From Chara braunii (taxonomy: Eukaryota > Streptophyta > Charophyceae > Charales > Characeae), in assembly GCA_003427395.1 (NCBI GenBank), contig BFEA01000111.1, positions 1,255,035 through 1,319,034 of the forward strand: 64,000 bases of DNA. Reading direction: 5' to 3'. The notes below the pieces were generated by a model that was not told the DNA's origin, searched no databases, and saw only the letters and a list, made by a program, of their open reading frames with translations. Position 1 is the stretch's first letter. Each line of letters begins with the position of its first letter. Positions 61,018-64,000 of this stretch are shown one piece after another. The translations under genes were made by a program, and so were the position numbers.

Positions 61018-62240
61018 CCTCCCCGTTTATGGAGCATAGAAAATGTAATCGGAAAGCTATTCGTCCAGGGGAATAGGCAAGATTACGCCGTATTTTCAGA
61101 AATTTTATCGTAGTGGATCGTAATTGGGAAGAGCATTAACATCAATAGTACAGGGCAACTAGTTGCCCGTGGGTAAAACTTTTTCATTATGGCGGTTACA
61201 AGTGTATATGGATCTTATAATAGTGGAGAGCGACCTTAGTTTCTAAACAAAGTAGGTAGGTGTATATGTGCGTGGATCAATATATTCAATACATACAAAT
61301 AATAGTAATGAGGACAGTGGTGTTATTAATCATTGAGCATTGGGGAGAGTAGCGTACCTTAAAGAATAACAAATTAAAAATTAAAAATTATTTTTTTCAT
61401 AAGTGTGCGATGTACTGCCAATATAGGAGAAATTTACATGAGGTTTAGGAATAGATCAAGAAGCTACTCTCTAGACACCTCCAGTACAAGTCGAAATAGT
61501 CTTTAGCAAGCGGGGTTATATAAGTCATCACATCAGGCGAAATAGTTTTATTCGTCGGGAATATTGGTGATCGTGTCAATAAGGTAGGTCAGCAAAAGGG
61601 AATATTACCACCGAGAATCTACAGGAGATGATGCGGGGAGATAGTAATGAAGCAATGAGAGAGTGCATAGTGACTGATCATTTATGTTTTTTATTGGAAT
61701 GACTAATCGGTTGGTTTTTCCGATTTCCTGTTGATCTGAGTTTTATTGCGGGTGTTTTTTTGTGGGAGTTTTTTTGGGGGGGTATATATACATGTCAAGC
61801 GTTTCTTCTTAAGGATAACACCTGTTTCACGGTCAATCGATTGCTAAAACCTATAGTATATACAAAGGAGAGTTTAACGCGCGTTTTTTTAAGCGTTTTT
61901 TTTTTAAATGGTTTTCATAGCAGTGTGCGATGCTACGTGCAGCGATGTTATATTCGCTCGGCAGTGTAGTTACTTAAATCTAGGATATCTAGAAATGACA
62001 GGGTTTATATATGAATGTATAGCGAATAGTCGCGATGGTATATGCGCCTTATAGAATTGCTTGAGGTATGCATACAGGGCAAATCCACATGGACAGGAGG
62101 TTGCACACCGGGAGCGCCACAAGCTATGTCACCAATGCCTGCGCTTCTCTCCCGTGCCTAATGGCGCGCGCTGCACCGGTGCCCTGGCCACGTGTGTCAG
62201 ACCACATCGGCCTCCATCGGAGCGTCCCCTGGGTGAACTT
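61018..62240. other. No gene seen
   Basis: This is AT-rich sequence with only short, compositionally random ORFs. Near 62060-62240 it merges into the decayed LINE described next. Confidence 0.4.
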
Positions 62241-63334
62241 GGATATGGTAAAGATTCTTTAAAATTTTAACTAAGCCGTGAATGTTCCATGAGGCTACAA
62301 CTAGCCTACTGTCTATTCATGGCCCCTGCCTGGTGCCCTGGTTGAATAGGCACTCCTGGGGCGTTTGGCTATTCTGTGGTAGGGGTGAGACTAGGGAGAT
62401 CCCAAGGAATCTTCATCGACTCCAAAACGTACTTAGAGAAGATGGGGATGAGATCATCCAGCTCTACGATGACGTCCCCTAAGATCCCATCCCCTAAAGT
62501 AGGATAAAACCTTTCTTTTTTGTTGGTCTTCTTGAACCGGCTGGTGGGTGCTCAGAACACTGAGAACAATCCCTTGTCTGCAATCAGAGGGTCGACCCCA
62601 GAGACAGATGTAGCTTTCAGACTCATGCTCAGTATTGGGTTCGTTTTGCTTGTTTGACCTGTTATGTATGTTGTGGGACAGGGCATGTTTGGTATAGGGC
62701 GCACTAAGTACCGTTTCTCCAATGTCTTTCTTGCTGCCTGCAAGAATTCTCCAGGCAGAGGAAAGGTACTGGAGGCTAGTGCAGACATGAATAGGTCACC
62801 ATTGCCATTTTGCTGCAGCGGCATCATCACCGAACCTTGATTACATTGCTTAAAGATGAGTGGCGTGAGGATATACTGGGATTGTTGCGTAGCCGTGGGT
62901 AGGACCGGTCCCAGTAGGGTGGGGGGTATACTTGGTTGTGCAACCTGTCCCATCACTTGGGCTTTTTATTCTCATCTTTTTTGTGCTTGTGTGGAGGGAG
63001 GTACCAAGTCGTGTGCAGTTGCATTATAAACCCCCATGTTTGCAGATCCAGAGGGGGGTGGGATATGGGTCTTTGCTTGTTCCTTGTTCCCTGCCTTTAA
63101 GTTATCTTCCCAAAATTTTGTGATGGCCAGAACCTTTGACCCATCTGGTATGACGAGAGGGCGTTTGAGGTCAACTATTGCTTCTGGTTCGCCATACACT
63201 TTCAGATCTGCAATTGAGAACCCGTTGTTGGATGGAGCAGCAGCCACCTGGTTTCCATTCCAGTTTACCCTTCGCATAGTTTGCTGTTTTTTTCCCACTT
63301 GATTGAGCATTGAAGTCTCATTCAAAGGAACCAC
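62241..63334 (-). pseudogene. Probable LINE ORF1 remnant with start of an endonuclease ORF
   Basis: Two minus ORFs (63334-62972, 62956-62552) share one frame. The frame continues beyond the second with LGDGILGDVIVELDDLIPIF, interrupted by TGA/TAA stops. Visible text: LKVYGEPEAIVDLKRPLVIP, ITKFWEDNLKAGNKEQ, EFLQAARKTLEKRYLVRPIP. Just after it, in another frame (about 62318-62270), LVVASWNIHGL resembles the first block of LINE apurinic endonucleases. Coding resemblance is then lost, so the element is truncated or very decayed. The ORF1 sequence itself I do not recognise; the LINE assignment rests mainly on the WNIHGL block and ORF order. Confidence 0.4.
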
Positions 63335-63439
63335 TGAAGTCGGGTTAGGGGACTGTGGGACTACGTCCTGCAGGTACGTGTTGCCAGGGGGGAAAAAACT
63401 GCTTTTTCCCTTTGGACGAGGGTCGTTGGCTATGTATCA

Positions 63440-63770
63440 CCCGCGGTCGCAACTGCGGGCCATTTTACCGCCCATGGCGGCTAACCGCTCATGGCCGAGT
63501 GCAGGCGTGAAACCCCGATAATTTTTTCGGGGCCTAAAAATAGGCGAAAAAAAACATAAAAAAATATGGGCGTGTAGATAAAACAAAGCTCTACACGCCT
63601 AGGATTTCTGATATTTTTTTTTGACACCTACTGCAAAGGAAAAAAATAAAAAACGAAAATGGAAAAAATAAAAATAAAAAAAATAAAATCGTTGATGAAA
63701 TTTTTTTTTCCATATTTTTGGTTTGTTAAGCCGGTGGCAAAATACTGGCCCACCATGTTTTTGTGGTCGT
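63440..63770. repeat. CG-palindromic-word segment plus hairpin, related to 55540-55710
   Basis: ACCGCCCATGGCGGCTAACC and CGCTCATGGCCG words are followed by CCCCGATAATTTTTTCGGGG, a stem. A GGCGTGTAG...CTACACGCC hairpin (63568-63600) and an A/T-rich region come next. GGCCCACCATGTTTTTG near 63749 echoes GGCACCGCCATGTTTGG near 60137. Confidence 0.45.
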
Positions 63771-63778
63771 TTGCGTAA

Positions 63779-63780
<2 letters not shown>

Positions 63781-63859
<79 letters not shown>
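63781..63859 (+). repeat. (AG)n microsatellite
   Basis: AGAGAG continues for about 79 bp with one AAAG interruption. Confidence 0.95.
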
Positions 63860-63865
63860 TCAAAT

Positions 63866-63985
63866 CAATCAATCAATCAGACCAATCAGACCAATCAAGA
63901 TCCTAGGATCTTGATTGGTCTGATTGATTGATTGATTGATTGACTGATTGATTGATTGATTGATCGATTGATTGTGTGTGTGTGT
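63866..63985. repeat. Perfect 36-bp palindrome in GATT repeats
   Basis: CAGACCAATCAAGATCCT (63887-63904) is followed immediately by its exact reverse complement AGGATCTTGATTGGTCTG (63905-63922). AATC repeats on the left and GATT repeats on the right extend the complementarity imperfectly for another 15-20 bp. It can form a cruciform or foldback. Confidence 0.85.
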
Positions 63986-64000
63986 GTGCGTGCGTGTGTG

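Overview
The window looks like nuclear DNA of a streptophyte (plant-lineage) green alga; a Chara-type charophyte is my best guess. This is inferred, not proven. It rests on two plant-type genes (an MNS3-like class I alpha-mannosidase and an NCL-like EF-hand Na+/Ca2+ exchanger), very low gene density, abundant simple repeats, and several transposon families. The strain and chromosome cannot be read from the sequence. There are three N gaps (3195-3304, 32552-32772, 50630-50946); at least the first and third lie inside visible tandem repeats.

Layout. 1-10.3 kb: a decayed LINE tail, a tRNA-derived SINE, and minisatellites, including a long pyrimidine-strand array. 10.3-12.8 kb: a large intact GH47 mannosidase ORF on the plus strand. 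12.8-19.1 kb: no gene, with a degenerate 45-bp array near 17.4-18.1 kb. 19.1-25.6 kb: a Ty3/gypsy retrotransposon on the minus strand (gag, protease, RT, RNase H, integrase). 25.8-30.8 kb: directly upstream of that gag and on the same strand, a compact cassette of unrecognised ORFs. At least three of them are diverged paralogues of one another, and almost the whole cassette lies in a single reading frame broken only by stop codons. This is the most novel thing I see. 34.6-37.0 kb: the intact exchanger gene. 38.8-44.3 kb: two arrays of one coding-like 260-bp repeat in opposite orientation, with a foldback element and an empty poly(T) insertion between them. 46.0-55.3 kb: a complete 9.3-kb PIF/Harbinger DNA transposon with TTA target duplication, terminal inverted repeats, a Myb/SANT-like gene, a third unrecognised gene and a convergent DDE transposase gene. 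55.3-64 kb: AT-rich DNA with microsatellites, tandem duplications, hairpin repeats and a decayed minus-strand LINE ORF1.

How it works together. Only the mannosidase (N-glycan trimming in ER/Golgi) and the exchanger (Ca2+/cation transport) look like intact host genes. The rest is mobile DNA in various states of decay. In the gypsy gag, the upstream cassette and the Harbinger genes, decay is mainly in-frame stops, often where Trp, Gln or Arg would be expected, and few frameshifts. That pattern fits C-to-T deamination of methylated elements.
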